Source: Chitinophaga eiseniae (lineage in GTDB: Bacteria; Bacteroidota; Bacteroidia; Chitinophagales; Chitinophagaceae). From it: 64,000 bases of DNA. Position numbers and translations under genes: made by a program. This document shows, piece by piece, positions 9,206-17,146 of the stretch. The notes under the pieces were generated by a model. It was not told where the DNA came from, made no database searches, and saw only the letters and a program-made list of their open reading frames with translations. Position 1 is the stretch's first letter. The number at the start of each line of letters is the position of its first letter. Where the stretch lies: contig NZ_FUWZ01000005.1 in NCBI RefSeq assembly GCF_900167135.1, positions 381,003-445,002 of the forward strand. The letters are read 5' to 3'.

Positions 9206-10609
9206 TTATCGTTTTTGTGCAGGAGCGTCAGCGGTTTCCCCGGTGTTTTCTTCCTCTTCTTCACTCAGTTGCGGCTGCATCAGTGATTTTACTTTGGACT
9301 TTTTCAGTTTGTCCACTTCTTCCTTCCAGTTTTTACCAAAGATGCGGCGCATGCGTTCATCAATTTCGCTGACCAGCGTTGATTGTTTATTCGTATAGGC
9401 GTAATCGTAGTAGTCTGCTGCCAGAAAACTGTATACAGACGAGCTGATTTCATCGTCCGTCATGGGGATACCGCATTTATAGGCTTGTTCCAGCAGGGTG
9501 TGATAGCGGCTGCTGTCTTTGCGGCGGCTTAGTTCCACTGCCTGGTACCAGGAAGTTACTGCCTGCGCCAGGAATTGATGTTGCTCCGCCAGCGCTGCCT
9601 GTTGCAGGAACCATTCGATGGCAGGGCCATAGTTGCGCCGTATCTGCGCGTAGGCGCCCTGGTAGCCATAGGCCTGTATCAGCAGTGACAGGCAGGCCTG
9701 GTCGCCTGTCTGCAATCCCTGTTTGGCGATGCGTGTGGCTTTTTCCAGCAGTTGCGGCAATTTGGGGTCCCGTTTGAAATTAAACAGCATGCCGGCATAG
9801 GAGAGGTGGGCTGTGGCGAAGAGGCCTTTGTTGCCGCTGCGTTGCGTGGCTTCCAGCATCCGTTCTCCCCAGTAGTGCAGCCGTTTGATGTCTTTGTCTT
9901 TGGCGGCATTGCCCATTTCGAACAGGCATTTGCGGTAGGCTATTTCCGGGTCGTTAGGATTGCCGGCGGTGGCGAGGCGTTGAATGGCCGCTGCCAGTTG
10001 CAGCGGCACATGAAACGAAATGATTTGCCCGGGAAAAGGACGGTCGTTGATCAACAGGTAGTCTTTGCCAACGTGGTCTACCACGGTGATGCGTACACCT
10101 GCCGGAATGCCCAGTTTAAGCAGGCGGGTGAGCCAGTTGGTAAAGCCGCGGGTGTCGCTCACCTGCCATGGGAGCAGCGCCAGTACCAGTGTACGGGGTT
10201 GTTCGGGCAATGCCGTGCGGAAAGACTGCAATAGTTGCAGCAGTTGTTTGTCCTGCGGGAGGGAAGCGTTCAGCTGGCGGTAGGGGGCAGGGTCCCATAC
10301 CAGTGCGTTGTCTTTGGCTTCCATTTCCTGCAGCAGAGCAGTGCTGTTATCATAGGTCGTCAGCCAGTCCCTGATGATGGCGGCGCTGAAAGTATCTTCG
10401 TCTTCGAACGGGGTGAGGTGTGTAACAAATACTTCTTCCAGTTGACCGTGAGGGGAGGATTCCAGTTTTAAAAAACCTTCGTAGAGCCTGGCCTCTTCGG
10501 GTAATATCATGAGACGGACGAGGCGCAGTGCATCATTTCCGTTGACCGCCTTGCGCCAGTATGCCTGAATTTTATTGATCTCCAGTGCTATCGGATTGTG
10601 TTCGTTCAT
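9206..10609 (-). CDS. helical-repeat protein coupled to VgrG (candidate T6SS adaptor/chaperone)
   Basis: 467 aa, soluble, no signal peptide. The N-terminal half is an alpha/beta-like domain (TLVLALLPWQVSD, ITVVDH). The second half (~215-415) is a run of helical pairs reading like TPR repeats (IAYRKCLFEMGNAAKDKDIKR, ACLSLLIQAYGYQGAY, AQAVTSWYQAVELSRR). The C-terminus is an acidic tail (LSEEEEENTGE). Its ATG overlaps the vgrG stop as TGATG, so translation is coupled to VgrG. In other T6SSs the gene directly after vgrG often encodes an adaptor that loads an effector, so this is the leading interpretation. It is not a recognised named T6SS core component. Confidence 0.7.
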   Translation of the reverse strand: MNEHNPIALEINKIQAYWRKAVNGNDALRLVRLMILPEEARLYEGFLKLESSPHGQLEEVFVTHLTPFEDEDTFSAAIIRDWLTTYDNSTALLQEMEAKDNALVWDPAPYRQLNASLPQDKQLLQLLQSFRTALPEQPRTLVLALLPWQVSDTRGFTNWLTRLLKLGIPAGVRITVVDHVGKDYLLINDRPFPGQIISFHVPLQLAAAIQRLATAGNPNDPEIAYRKCLFEMGNAAKDKDIKRLHYWGERMLEATQRSGNKGLFATAHLSYAGMLFNFKRDPKLPQLLEKATRIAKQGLQTGDQACLSLLIQAYGYQGAYAQIRRNYGPAIEWFLQQAALAEQHQFLAQAVTSWYQAVELSRRKDSSRYHTLLEQAYKCGIPMTDDEISSSVYSFLAADYYDYAYTNKQSTLVSEIDERMRRIFGKNWKEEVDKLKKSKVKSLMQPQLSEEEEENTGETADAPAQKR

Positions 10610-12420
10610 CAGCAGTTTAAGTTTACCATGCCTCCTTTAATGTCTGTTGTGGTGCCTCCGTCTACTTTAATGGAGGTGCCTTTGATCATGACTTCCGTGC
10701 TGCCGTCTGTTTGGTGATGGAGGGCGCTCATCTTCATATTGGCGAGACTCTTCAGCTCATGCAGGGTAACGGCCGTAGTCGTTATTTTATCAGCGTCGCT
10801 GGTGATTTTGTTTGCTTCGTTGTCTATAGTGACTTTCGCGGGGCCTTCACCGATGACCACTTTCTGTGTGCCTTTCAGGTGAATTTCTTTGGACATGAAT
10901 TCAATTTTGTTGGGAGCGTCTACCACGATTTTGTCTTCCGTTTTTACGGTAACGAGCGTTTGTGATTTCACGGTGATATTACCTGACCCGTCCATGATCA
11001 TAGTACTGCCGTTTTTGTCGGTCACGGTCACGCTGCCCGATTGATCATCCAGTTGTATGAGGCTGCCGCTGCGTGTTTTGATGGCTTTCATATTGTTCTG
11101 GGCGTCGCCATAGCCGCTTTTGGATTTGCCGTTGAATTTGCTGCCGAGGACAAAAGGCATTTCCGCGTTACCGCCTTCGAAGCCGATCACCACTTCTTCG
11201 CCTACTTCCGGCACAAAGTGAAAACCGGTGCCACCGCCGGCGGCGGGTGCTGCCTGCCGTATCCAGGGGCTCATATCATTTTGTTGCTGCCAGAAGAACT
11301 GCACTCTTACGCGGCCCAGTTTTTCCGGATCGTTATTGTCTTTCACGATGGCGCTCTGCATATCTGCTTTGGGCACCAGGTGGGGGTTACTATAGGGGGG
11401 CACTTTCACATCTGCCGGTATGGCGGTAAAAGTACAGTGGTAGTTACCGGGGGTATCGGCATAGTGGGTAGCCGATATCACGGTGTAGGCGCTTTGTCCG
11501 CTGTCGCTGGCGATGCTGATCTGCTGGCCCGGCATTACCGGTAATTCGCTGATACCGCTTACCCGTACAAAGGCGGCGGCGGTGACTTTGTTCTGTACCT
11601 CTTTCACCTGTTTCAGTTCATCCTGTGTATAGCCATGATGTACAAACGTTTGTTTCTGGGAAGAGGAGCTGTACAGATCGTCGGATGCTGCGGAAGACAG
11701 GTGCATCAGGGGATGGGACCCGGTGTCGGCTTTCTGCGATTTTTCGCTGAGGGGGGAGGCTTTCATCACATCGTACGACACGTAATTGAAACGTTGCGGT
11801 GTGACGGCGGCTACTGTTTTCAGCTGGTGGAGCGTTACATTTTTGGTGAGCTTCACTTCGTTTTTCTGGGTATCGCCGATCACGAGGGCGCTGCCGTCGT
11901 AGTACATCCATTCGCCGTAGCGGGCGGCGATGCGGGCGAGGAAGTTGAAGTCTGTTTCGTTATACTGCACGCAATAGGGGAGGGTACCTTTATGCGCGGG
12001 CACCACCTGCGTTTTCAGCAGGCCGGAGCCGGCGTCCTGCAGGGCGCCCTGTATTACCTGTTGTAGTGATTGCTGATAGAAGGAGGTGCTCTGCGGGACA
12101 TCGTCCAGCAGGATGGTGGGGCTGACGCCCGATACCTGGAAGCCGATGGCGGCGCCATCTTCTTCGATCACCGCCATGCTGGTGATCAGGCCTTTGAAGC
12201 GGAATGCATCGAAGCTGATGGAGATTCCTTTGCCGATATATTTTTCGATGATGCCTTGCTGATAGGAGAGGTTGCTGCTGAGGCTGCCGGGGCGCCACAG
12301 GAAGCTGAAGTAGTGATGGCTGCCGACAGCCTGTTCCAATGTTACATTTTTAAACTCTACCGGTCCGGCATAGCCTTCAATGCCTATTGTTGACTTATTC
12401 AGAAATTTATCGTCGCCCAT
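10609..12420 (-). CDS. vgrG: T6SS spike protein VgrG (TssI)
   Basis: 603 aa. The N-terminal phage gp27-like part carries the Rhs/Vgr core (CVQYNETDFNFLARIAARYGEWMYYDG, residues ~165-195). An OB-fold (PGQQISI..YTVISATHYAD) is followed by the gp5-like segment (NNDPEKLGRVRVQFFW; SPWIRQAAPAAGGGTGFHFVPEVGEEVVIGFEGG). The C-terminal beta-helix has repeated short strands (GSVTVTDKNGSTMIMDGSGNITVKSQ). It ends at ..GGMVNLNC, so there is no fused effector domain. Three copies cap the Hcp tube. It is the third gene of tssD1 - 200-aa unknown - vgrG - adaptor. Confidence 0.95.
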   Translation of the reverse strand: MGDDKFLNKSTIGIEGYAGPVEFKNVTLEQAVGSHHYFSFLWRPGSLSSNLSYQQGIIEKYIGKGISISFDAFRFKGLITSMAVIEEDGAAIGFQVSGVSPTILLDDVPQSTSFYQQSLQQVIQGALQDAGSGLLKTQVVPAHKGTLPYCVQYNETDFNFLARIAARYGEWMYYDGSALVIGDTQKNEVKLTKNVTLHQLKTVAAVTPQRFNYVSYDVMKASPLSEKSQKADTGSHPLMHLSSAASDDLYSSSSQKQTFVHHGYTQDELKQVKEVQNKVTAAAFVRVSGISELPVMPGQQISIASDSGQSAYTVISATHYADTPGNYHCTFTAIPADVKVPPYSNPHLVPKADMQSAIVKDNNDPEKLGRVRVQFFWQQQNDMSPWIRQAAPAAGGGTGFHFVPEVGEEVVIGFEGGNAEMPFVLGSKFNGKSKSGYGDAQNNMKAIKTRSGSLIQLDDQSGSVTVTDKNGSTMIMDGSGNITVKSQTLVTVKTEDKIVVDAPNKIEFMSKEIHLKGTQKVVIGEGPAKVTIDNEANKITSDADKITTTAVTLHELKSLANMKMSALHHQTDGSTEVMIKGTSIKVDGGTTTDIKGGMVNLNC

Positions 12421-12466
12421 AGTATTCAGGTTTAAAAATTGTTATCGATGAATGTGTGTGTGCGGG

Positions 12467-13069
12467 TCAGTCTTTCGGGTTGATCCTGACTACGCCGGTC
12501 TGATGCAGGTCGATATCGTTGGTGTGGATATCTTCTGTATGCAGGTAGATAAAATATTGATGCGGCTGCCCTGTGTTTTCTCTGGGCCTGGGGTCAAAGC
12601 GCCGGGGAAGATTCGCCACCGGGGGAGTGTAACGGAATGTCCTTAACGGGTCTGTTGCGACATTATCGGTTTTGGCTGTCCCTGGTCTGGTGTAGCGGGC
12701 TGCCGGATGGCCTGCGCCGGCGGGGGCGCCAAGCGGATAACGGTCACGGCTGTCCGCGGCGGTATGTCTTGTTTCTTCCGGTGGCCGTGTAAACGTGATC
12801 ATAGAGGCATGCTGTATATCCAGCAGGAAGGTACCTACCTCCGGCACGTCAACGCCCAGCAGGTTGTTTTGCAGCTGGCAGTGGATGTGTGAAGCCGGTA
12901 TCAGGGTTTTGGTGAGCCCCGCGTTGTGCAGTACCGCCGGCAGGTGATACGTGAGGATCGTCAGTCCCTGATGCAACTGTCGTTGCGTTGCATGATCCGC
13001 CAGGCTACGCTGCAGGGCCAGCAAAATAAAGCGGGCCGCTACTTTAATATTTTCGGGGATATGCTGCAT
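12467..13069 (-). CDS. unknown 200-aa protein between tssD1 and vgrG
   Basis: Not recognised. The N-terminal ~95 residues look like a folded helical/beta domain (ENIKVAARFILLALQRSLADHA..HVPEVG-type end). The remaining half is low-complexity, rich in Arg, Pro, His and Thr (TRPPEETRHTAADSRDRYPLG), ending in HTNDIDLHQTGVVRINPKD. There is no signal peptide or membrane helix. It starts 3 bases after tssD1 and ends 46 bases before vgrG. In this position it could be a cargo protein, a PAAR-replacing tip part, or a structural linker; none of these is shown by a motif. Confidence 0.65.
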   Translation of the reverse strand: MQHIPENIKVAARFILLALQRSLADHATQRQLHQGLTILTYHLPAVLHNAGLTKTLIPASHIHCQLQNNLLGVDVPEVGTFLLDIQHASMITFTRPPEETRHTAADSRDRYPLGAPAGAGHPAARYTRPGTAKTDNVATDPLRTFRYTPPVANLPRRFDPRPRENTGQPHQYFIYLHTEDIHTNDIDLHQTGVVRINPKD

Positions 13070-13072
13070 GGT

Positions 13073-13462
13073 TTAGTCCTCCCATTTTCTTTTATAGGCA
13101 ACGTTGCCGATTTTCAGTTCTCTTGCAGAGATGACTATATGCGTGATCATGGGACTGGCGCCGGAGTGGTGATAACTTTCATGGAACTGCACGCAGATGC
13201 CTTCGGTGAACTCTACCGTGCGAAGGCTGGAGTCGTGATCGCGTCGTTTAAAGATGATGGTGCCGTCCCGTTTTTCTTCGGGGGAGATCATCCATTGTAT
13301 CAGGTCGGTGTCGCGGGCTGATTCCAGAACGAGGGAAATGGTGCCGCCGCGGGGCATGGTGCTGGGTTTGCCGATAGCGTCAGTGCCCTGGGAAAAGCCG
13401 TAGTTACATTCCAGCACATTGGCTGACTTTCCGCCTATGATCAGTTCTGCCTTAAAAGACAT
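13073..13462 (-). CDS. tssD: T6SS tube protein TssD (Hcp family), copy 1
   Basis: 129 aa, beta-barrel Hcp-type tube subunit of T6SS-iii. It shares with the second copy at 28250 the start MSFKA, the GFSQxTDAxGxPS-like segment, an RGG turn, the (E)xxDGTxxFxxRDxDSxLxTxEF stretch and the ISARE motif near the C-terminus. The two copies differ clearly elsewhere. This copy heads the vgrG operon, so it probably pairs with this VgrG and its cargo, while copy 2 is the bulk tube subunit. Its leader contains the ATTGTTAAC motif shared with tssN and tssD2. Confidence 0.92.
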   Translation of the reverse strand: MSFKAELIIGGKSANVLECNYGFSQGTDAIGKPSTMPRGGTISLVLESARDTDLIQWMISPEEKRDGTIIFKRRDHDSSLRTVEFTEGICVQFHESYHHSGASPMITHIVISARELKIGNVAYKRKWED

Positions 13463-13472
13463 AAAAAAAGTC

Positions 13473-13491
13473 GTTTTTTAGTGTTAACAAT
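13473..13491 (-). promoter_or_regulatory. ATTGTTAAC-N3-AAAAAAC motif in front of tssD1
   Basis: Read on the minus strand: ATTGTTAAC, three bases, six A and a C, ending 10 bases before the tssD1 ATG. The same word with 4-5 spacer bases precedes tssN (25293) and tssD2 (28121). ATTGTTAAC contains the palindrome GTTAAC, as expected for a dimeric DNA-binding protein. Function is inferred from recurrence only. Confidence 0.4.
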
Positions 13492-13698
13492 CCGTTGTCC
13501 TGCTGCTACATAGTAGATACAGGCATAACAGGTGATATCTGAAATTGATATGGTCGTTGTGGTCCTGATGTTGTAACAGGTAAATTGTGTGATACCTATG
13601 AAAGTTAATGGTGACGTAAGTTTCCGGGCAAAAGGTCTTTCTTATGGGTCATCTGTTCAAGGGTGTTTAAAGGTTTGTTCTTTCAATAAAGGTTGGTA

Positions 13699-13751
13699 CG
13701 AAAATAAATATTCTCGTGCATAAATGGTGTAAGTGATGTGATTTATTTTCG
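13699..13751. repeat. 11-bp inverted repeat in the tssD1/clpV intergenic region
   Basis: CGAAAATAAAT (13699-13709) is repeated exactly in inverse as ATTTATTTTCG (13741-13751), with 31 bases between the arms. It may be an operator pair; AT-rich context makes chance occurrence possible. Confidence 0.3.
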
Positions 13752-14122
13752 ATCATGTATATTGTCTGTTCCTGTTTAATAGGTAGACATCCTTTCAATT
13801 TACCAGTATTTTTTGTCAGATAAAAAATTTATGTATTAATTTTATGTTTAAAATAATTGCTGATTTTAATGAGATAAAATAGCAGTAGATCTTCTGGGAT
13901 ATATACTGGTATTGTGTTTGGAAGTCTCTTTAAATCGTATATAGTTATAGGTTGCCCCCATAATAGATATTTATGAAAAAGATAATGTTAGCCTCCGGTG
14001 AGAATTTCTTGCAGATTCAATTTTATGTAAATGTTTTCGCAGTATCTTTACCCAACTGCTTTTGTTAAGCAGCCGCGTTGTTGTAACTGTTAACTTGATC
14101 AGAAAAACCTTGAATCATCCAA

Positions 14123-16579
14123 ATGACCCTTTCAACATTGACCATATTCAGCGTTGAACTGCAATCTGCCATCCGGATTGCGAAAGCAATTGCAAAAGAC
14201 CATCATCATGTGCAGTATAGCCCTGCGCACCTGCTTCGTGCAGCCATGCATAAGGAGGTGGGGCTTGCGCCTGTATTGCATCAGATGAACATCGACGTAT
14301 ATTACCTCGAAGAATGGGCCGACGTGAGACTGGATGAGTTGCCCCGTACATCCCGCACCGTAGACGAAGCGGAACCAGACGAGGCTGCTACGGTAGTGTT
14401 GCAGGAAGCGCTGAATGTTGCCCAGGAAGCAGATAAACCGGAGACTGACGCGTGGAGCCTGCTGATTGCCCTGTGCACGCCGGGCGTGGGCTTTTCCTAC
14501 GAGCAACTGAAATCGTTCCCCTTTACCCGTGATCAGCTTATTGCAGCCAGCGAACAGGGCCGCACCCGGCCTGAAAATAACGGCAGCGGCAACACGGCGT
14601 CGCCAGGCATTAAACCGGCGTCGCTGAAGTATGTGTACCGGATGACAGACCCGCAGCTGTTGCAGACCTATCACCCGGTAATTGGCAGAGACGGCGATAT
14701 ACGGGCACTTTCGGAGGTGCTTACCCGTAAAGACCGCGCCAGCGTATTGGTCATCGGTGACGGCGGCGTAGGCAAAACCTCCCTGGTAGAAGGACTGGCA
14801 CGTGCGATCGCGCAAAAGCAGGTCCCCCTGCAGCTACAGCAATCCGACGTGTATGCGCTCGACTATGGCGCCTTTATCGCCGGAGCCGCTTATAAAAACG
14901 AACTGGAAGACAGACTGCTTCAGATCATTCAGCAGCTCAAACAAACCGGCAGGCATATCCTCTTCATTGACAATCTTCACACCCTTCTCGATAAACAATC
15001 CGGTGGTGGCATGGCCAACGTCATCAAAGCGGCGCTTGGCAAAGGAGAAATCATCCTGATCGGCACCACTACGCCGGAAGGCTTCCGAAAGCTCATAGAG
15101 CCGGATGCCATCCTGCGCCACCGTTTTGAAACCATCAACCTCGCAGAGCCTGATGAAACACAGGCCATGCGTATGATGACGGCCGTAGTGCCGGTATATG
15201 AAAGCTTCTACCAGCTACAGGTGCCGCAGGAAGCTACCCGCGAGGCCATCCGCCTCTCCCGGCGTTACCTGAAAGAACGTTGCCTGCCCGACAGCGCCAT
15301 CAACCTGCTGGACCGTACCATGGCCGCTATCCGCGCCATGCAGGACACCGGCGCACCACTGCTGGTATCCCTGAGGGAAGAACTGGAAACGCTGCGTGGT
15401 AAGGAGGACTTACAAAGTGAAGACCTCCACTGGTTTTACCGGCAGCTGACTGACAGGCTGGGCGCACTGATGGCTGGTAAATTGCAGGTTGATACTGAAC
15501 TGACCAAACTAACGGACAACACCGCACTGCTGGAGGCCTTGCAACAATTGCTGGACCAGCTGGCCGGCGTGGTGTCTGTACAACATAAAGCCGTTACCCC
15601 TGTAGACCTGGCTACCATGATCGCAGGGATGACCGGTATTCCGCTGGGCAAGATCCAGTCTCAGGAAAGAGAACGCCTCGTGGCGATGGACCTGCACCTG
15701 CGTAAACGGGTGGTAGGACAGGACCACGCGCTGAAAGCCGTCGCTGACGCCATCCTGGAGTCCAGGTCAGGCCTCAGCAGACCCGGGCAGCCGATCGGTT
15801 CCTTCTTCTTCCTCGGACCTACCGGCACCGGTAAAACGGAGCTGGCAAAATCTCTGGCAGACTTCTTGTTCCAGGACGAACGCTGCATGATCCGCTTTGA
15901 TATGTCCGAGTTCAAGGAAGAACATGCCGCTGCCCTGTTATACGGCGCGCCTCCGGGATATGTGGGATACGAAGAAGGTGGCCTGCTGGTCAACAAAATA
16001 CGGCAACAACCATACGCAGTAGTATTATTTGATGAGATAGAAAAAGCCCATCCATCTGTATTTGATATCTTTTTACAGATCATGGATGAAGGGAAATTAC
16101 ACGACAGACTGGGAAAAACGGGAGACTTCTCCAACGCGCTGGTGCTCTTTACCTCCAACATCGGTAGCGACGCCATCGCCGCTTCATTTGAGCAGGGCGT
16201 GATCCCGCCGTCACAGCAACTGATGGAACTGATGACCCGCCACTTCCGGCCGGAGTTCCTCGGAAGGCTCACAGAGATTATTCCTTTCGGGCCTATCCGC
16301 CAGGAAAACGTAGAGAAGATATTCGATATCCATCTGCAACATCTCCTGCACCTGCTGCAACAACAACAGATAACACTGACGGTTACACCGGCCGCCCGGC
16401 AGCACCTCGCCATGATGGGCTATTCGCCCCGCTACGGCGCCCGCCCGCTGCGGGAGGTGATCCGCGGCCAGCTCCGCAAGCCATTGTCACGCATGATCAT
16501 AGACGGAAGCCTCAGCAAGGATATGACTGTCACGCTCGATCTGAAAGACGATAAACCGGATTGGTCTATCAACAAGTAA
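14123..16579 (+). CDS. clpV: T6SS sheath-recycling AAA+ unfoldase ClpV (TssH)
   Basis: 818 aa. Clp N-domain (1-150), first AAA+ domain with Walker A GDGGVGKTS (~212-220) and pore loop IAGAAYKNELEDRL, short middle coiled coil (~400-490), and second AAA+ domain with Walker A GPTGTGKTE (~565), Walker B VVLFDEIEKAHP (~633) and pore loop GAPPGYVGYEEGG. It disassembles contracted TssBC sheath. The first Walker B reads ILFIDNLHTL: the catalytic Glu is replaced by Asn, so the D1 ring may bind but not hydrolyse ATP. ClpB is excluded by the T6SS context and the short middle domain. It heads the unit clpV-tssB-tssC-TraN-like-lytic transglycosylase. Confidence 0.93.
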   Translation: MTLSTLTIFSVELQSAIRIAKAIAKDHHHVQYSPAHLLRAAMHKEVGLAPVLHQMNIDVYYLEEWADVRLDELPRTSRTVDEAEPDEAATVVLQEALNVAQEADKPETDAWSLLIALCTPGVGFSYEQLKSFPFTRDQLIAASEQGRTRPENNGSGNTASPGIKPASLKYVYRMTDPQLLQTYHPVIGRDGDIRALSEVLTRKDRASVLVIGDGGVGKTSLVEGLARAIAQKQVPLQLQQSDVYALDYGAFIAGAAYKNELEDRLLQIIQQLKQTGRHILFIDNLHTLLDKQSGGGMANVIKAALGKGEIILIGTTTPEGFRKLIEPDAILRHRFETINLAEPDETQAMRMMTAVVPVYESFYQLQVPQEATREAIRLSRRYLKERCLPDSAINLLDRTMAAIRAMQDTGAPLLVSLREELETLRGKEDLQSEDLHWFYRQLTDRLGALMAGKLQVDTELTKLTDNTALLEALQQLLDQLAGVVSVQHKAVTPVDLATMIAGMTGIPLGKIQSQERERLVAMDLHLRKRVVGQDHALKAVADAILESRSGLSRPGQPIGSFFFLGPTGTGKTELAKSLADFLFQDERCMIRFDMSEFKEEHAAALLYGAPPGYVGYEEGGLLVNKIRQQPYAVVLFDEIEKAHPSVFDIFLQIMDEGKLHDRLGKTGDFSNALVLFTSNIGSDAIAASFEQGVIPPSQQLMELMTRHFRPEFLGRLTEIIPFGPIRQENVEKIFDIHLQHLLHLLQQQQITLTVTPAARQHLAMMGYSPRYGARPLREVIRGQLRKPLSRMIIDGSLSKDMTVTLDLKDDKPDWSINK

Positions 16580-16595
16580 AAAACCTCAAACAATA

Positions 16596-16627
16596 AAAGG
16601 GACAGGAGACCTGTCACCCGGCCCTTT
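16596..16627 (+). other. hairpin between clpV and tssB
   Basis: GACAGG-AGA-CCTGTC (16601-16615) forms a tight hairpin, flanked by AAAGGG (16596-16601) and CCCTTT (16622-16627), which extend the stem with a bulge. There is no T-run after it, so it is more likely an mRNA processing or stability element than a terminator. It would help set the level of sheath mRNA relative to clpV. Confidence 0.4.
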
Positions 16628-16659
16628 GCTAATTTGGAAAATCTCAAAATGTTTTTGTT

Positions 16660-17106
16660 ATGAATGACAACTACGGAATTGGTGGCACAGAAGTCAAACT
16701 GGACGCCAATGAAGCCATTGCGGAAATATCGCATAACCGTACGCTGTTTGCTGAAAAGCTCACCCAGCAAGCACCTGTAAAGCCTGAAATCGTGGAAGGG
16801 CTTACTTCCGTGGAAGCCGTTTTTGAACATTTCAAGCCCGGCGTAAATGTGAGTTTTCATGACGCTGAGGGCCGCCCGGTGCCGGAAAAACTGCAGTTCC
16901 ACCACCTCGGCGATTTTGGTGTGAAAGGTATCACTGAACAGAGCGCTTTCCTCAATGATCTCGCCACAGAGAAAGAGCAATACCTGAAAATCATGAAAAA
17001 CCTGAAGACCAACAAGATCCTGAAACAGGCACTGGCAGATCCGGACGCAAGGAAGGCCATGCTCGGCGCTATCCGCAGCATGCTGAAAGACCTGAACACA
17101 AAATAA
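16660..17106 (+). CDS. tssB: T6SS contractile sheath small subunit TssB (VipA)
   Basis: 148 aa, cytoplasmic. It has the TssB pattern: an N-terminal strand, VEAVFEHFKPGVNVSFHDAEG, the conserved FHHLGDFGVKGI segment, and a long C-terminal helix (EKEQYLKIMKNLKTNKILKQAL) that interlocks with TssC. It pairs with TssC, encoded 40 bases downstream, to form the contractile sheath. A hairpin in the gap after clpV may uncouple expression of the sheath genes from the unfoldase. Confidence 0.9.
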   Translation: MNDNYGIGGTEVKLDANEAIAEISHNRTLFAEKLTQQAPVKPEIVEGLTSVEAVFEHFKPGVNVSFHDAEGRPVPEKLQFHHLGDFGVKGITEQSAFLNDLATEKEQYLKIMKNLKTNKILKQALADPDARKAMLGAIRSMLKDLNTK

Positions 17107-17146
17107 TTAAACAGTTCCCCTATCCCGGAACATAATATCATTTCTT

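Larger units (their letters stand above)
13463..14122. promoter_or_regulatory. 660-base AT-rich divergent regulatory region, tssD1 / clpV
   Basis: No credible ORF on either strand; strongly AT-rich compared with the flanking genes. It separates the minus-strand tssD1-vgrG unit from the plus-strand clpV-tssBC unit and must hold both promoters. Visible elements are the ATTGTTAAC-type motif at 13473-13491 (minus), a perfect 11-bp inverted repeat (13699-13709 with 13741-13751), and a weak TATCTTTA box at 14043-14050 in front of clpV. The length and AT content resemble regions bound by nucleoid proteins or activators. Confidence 0.6.
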
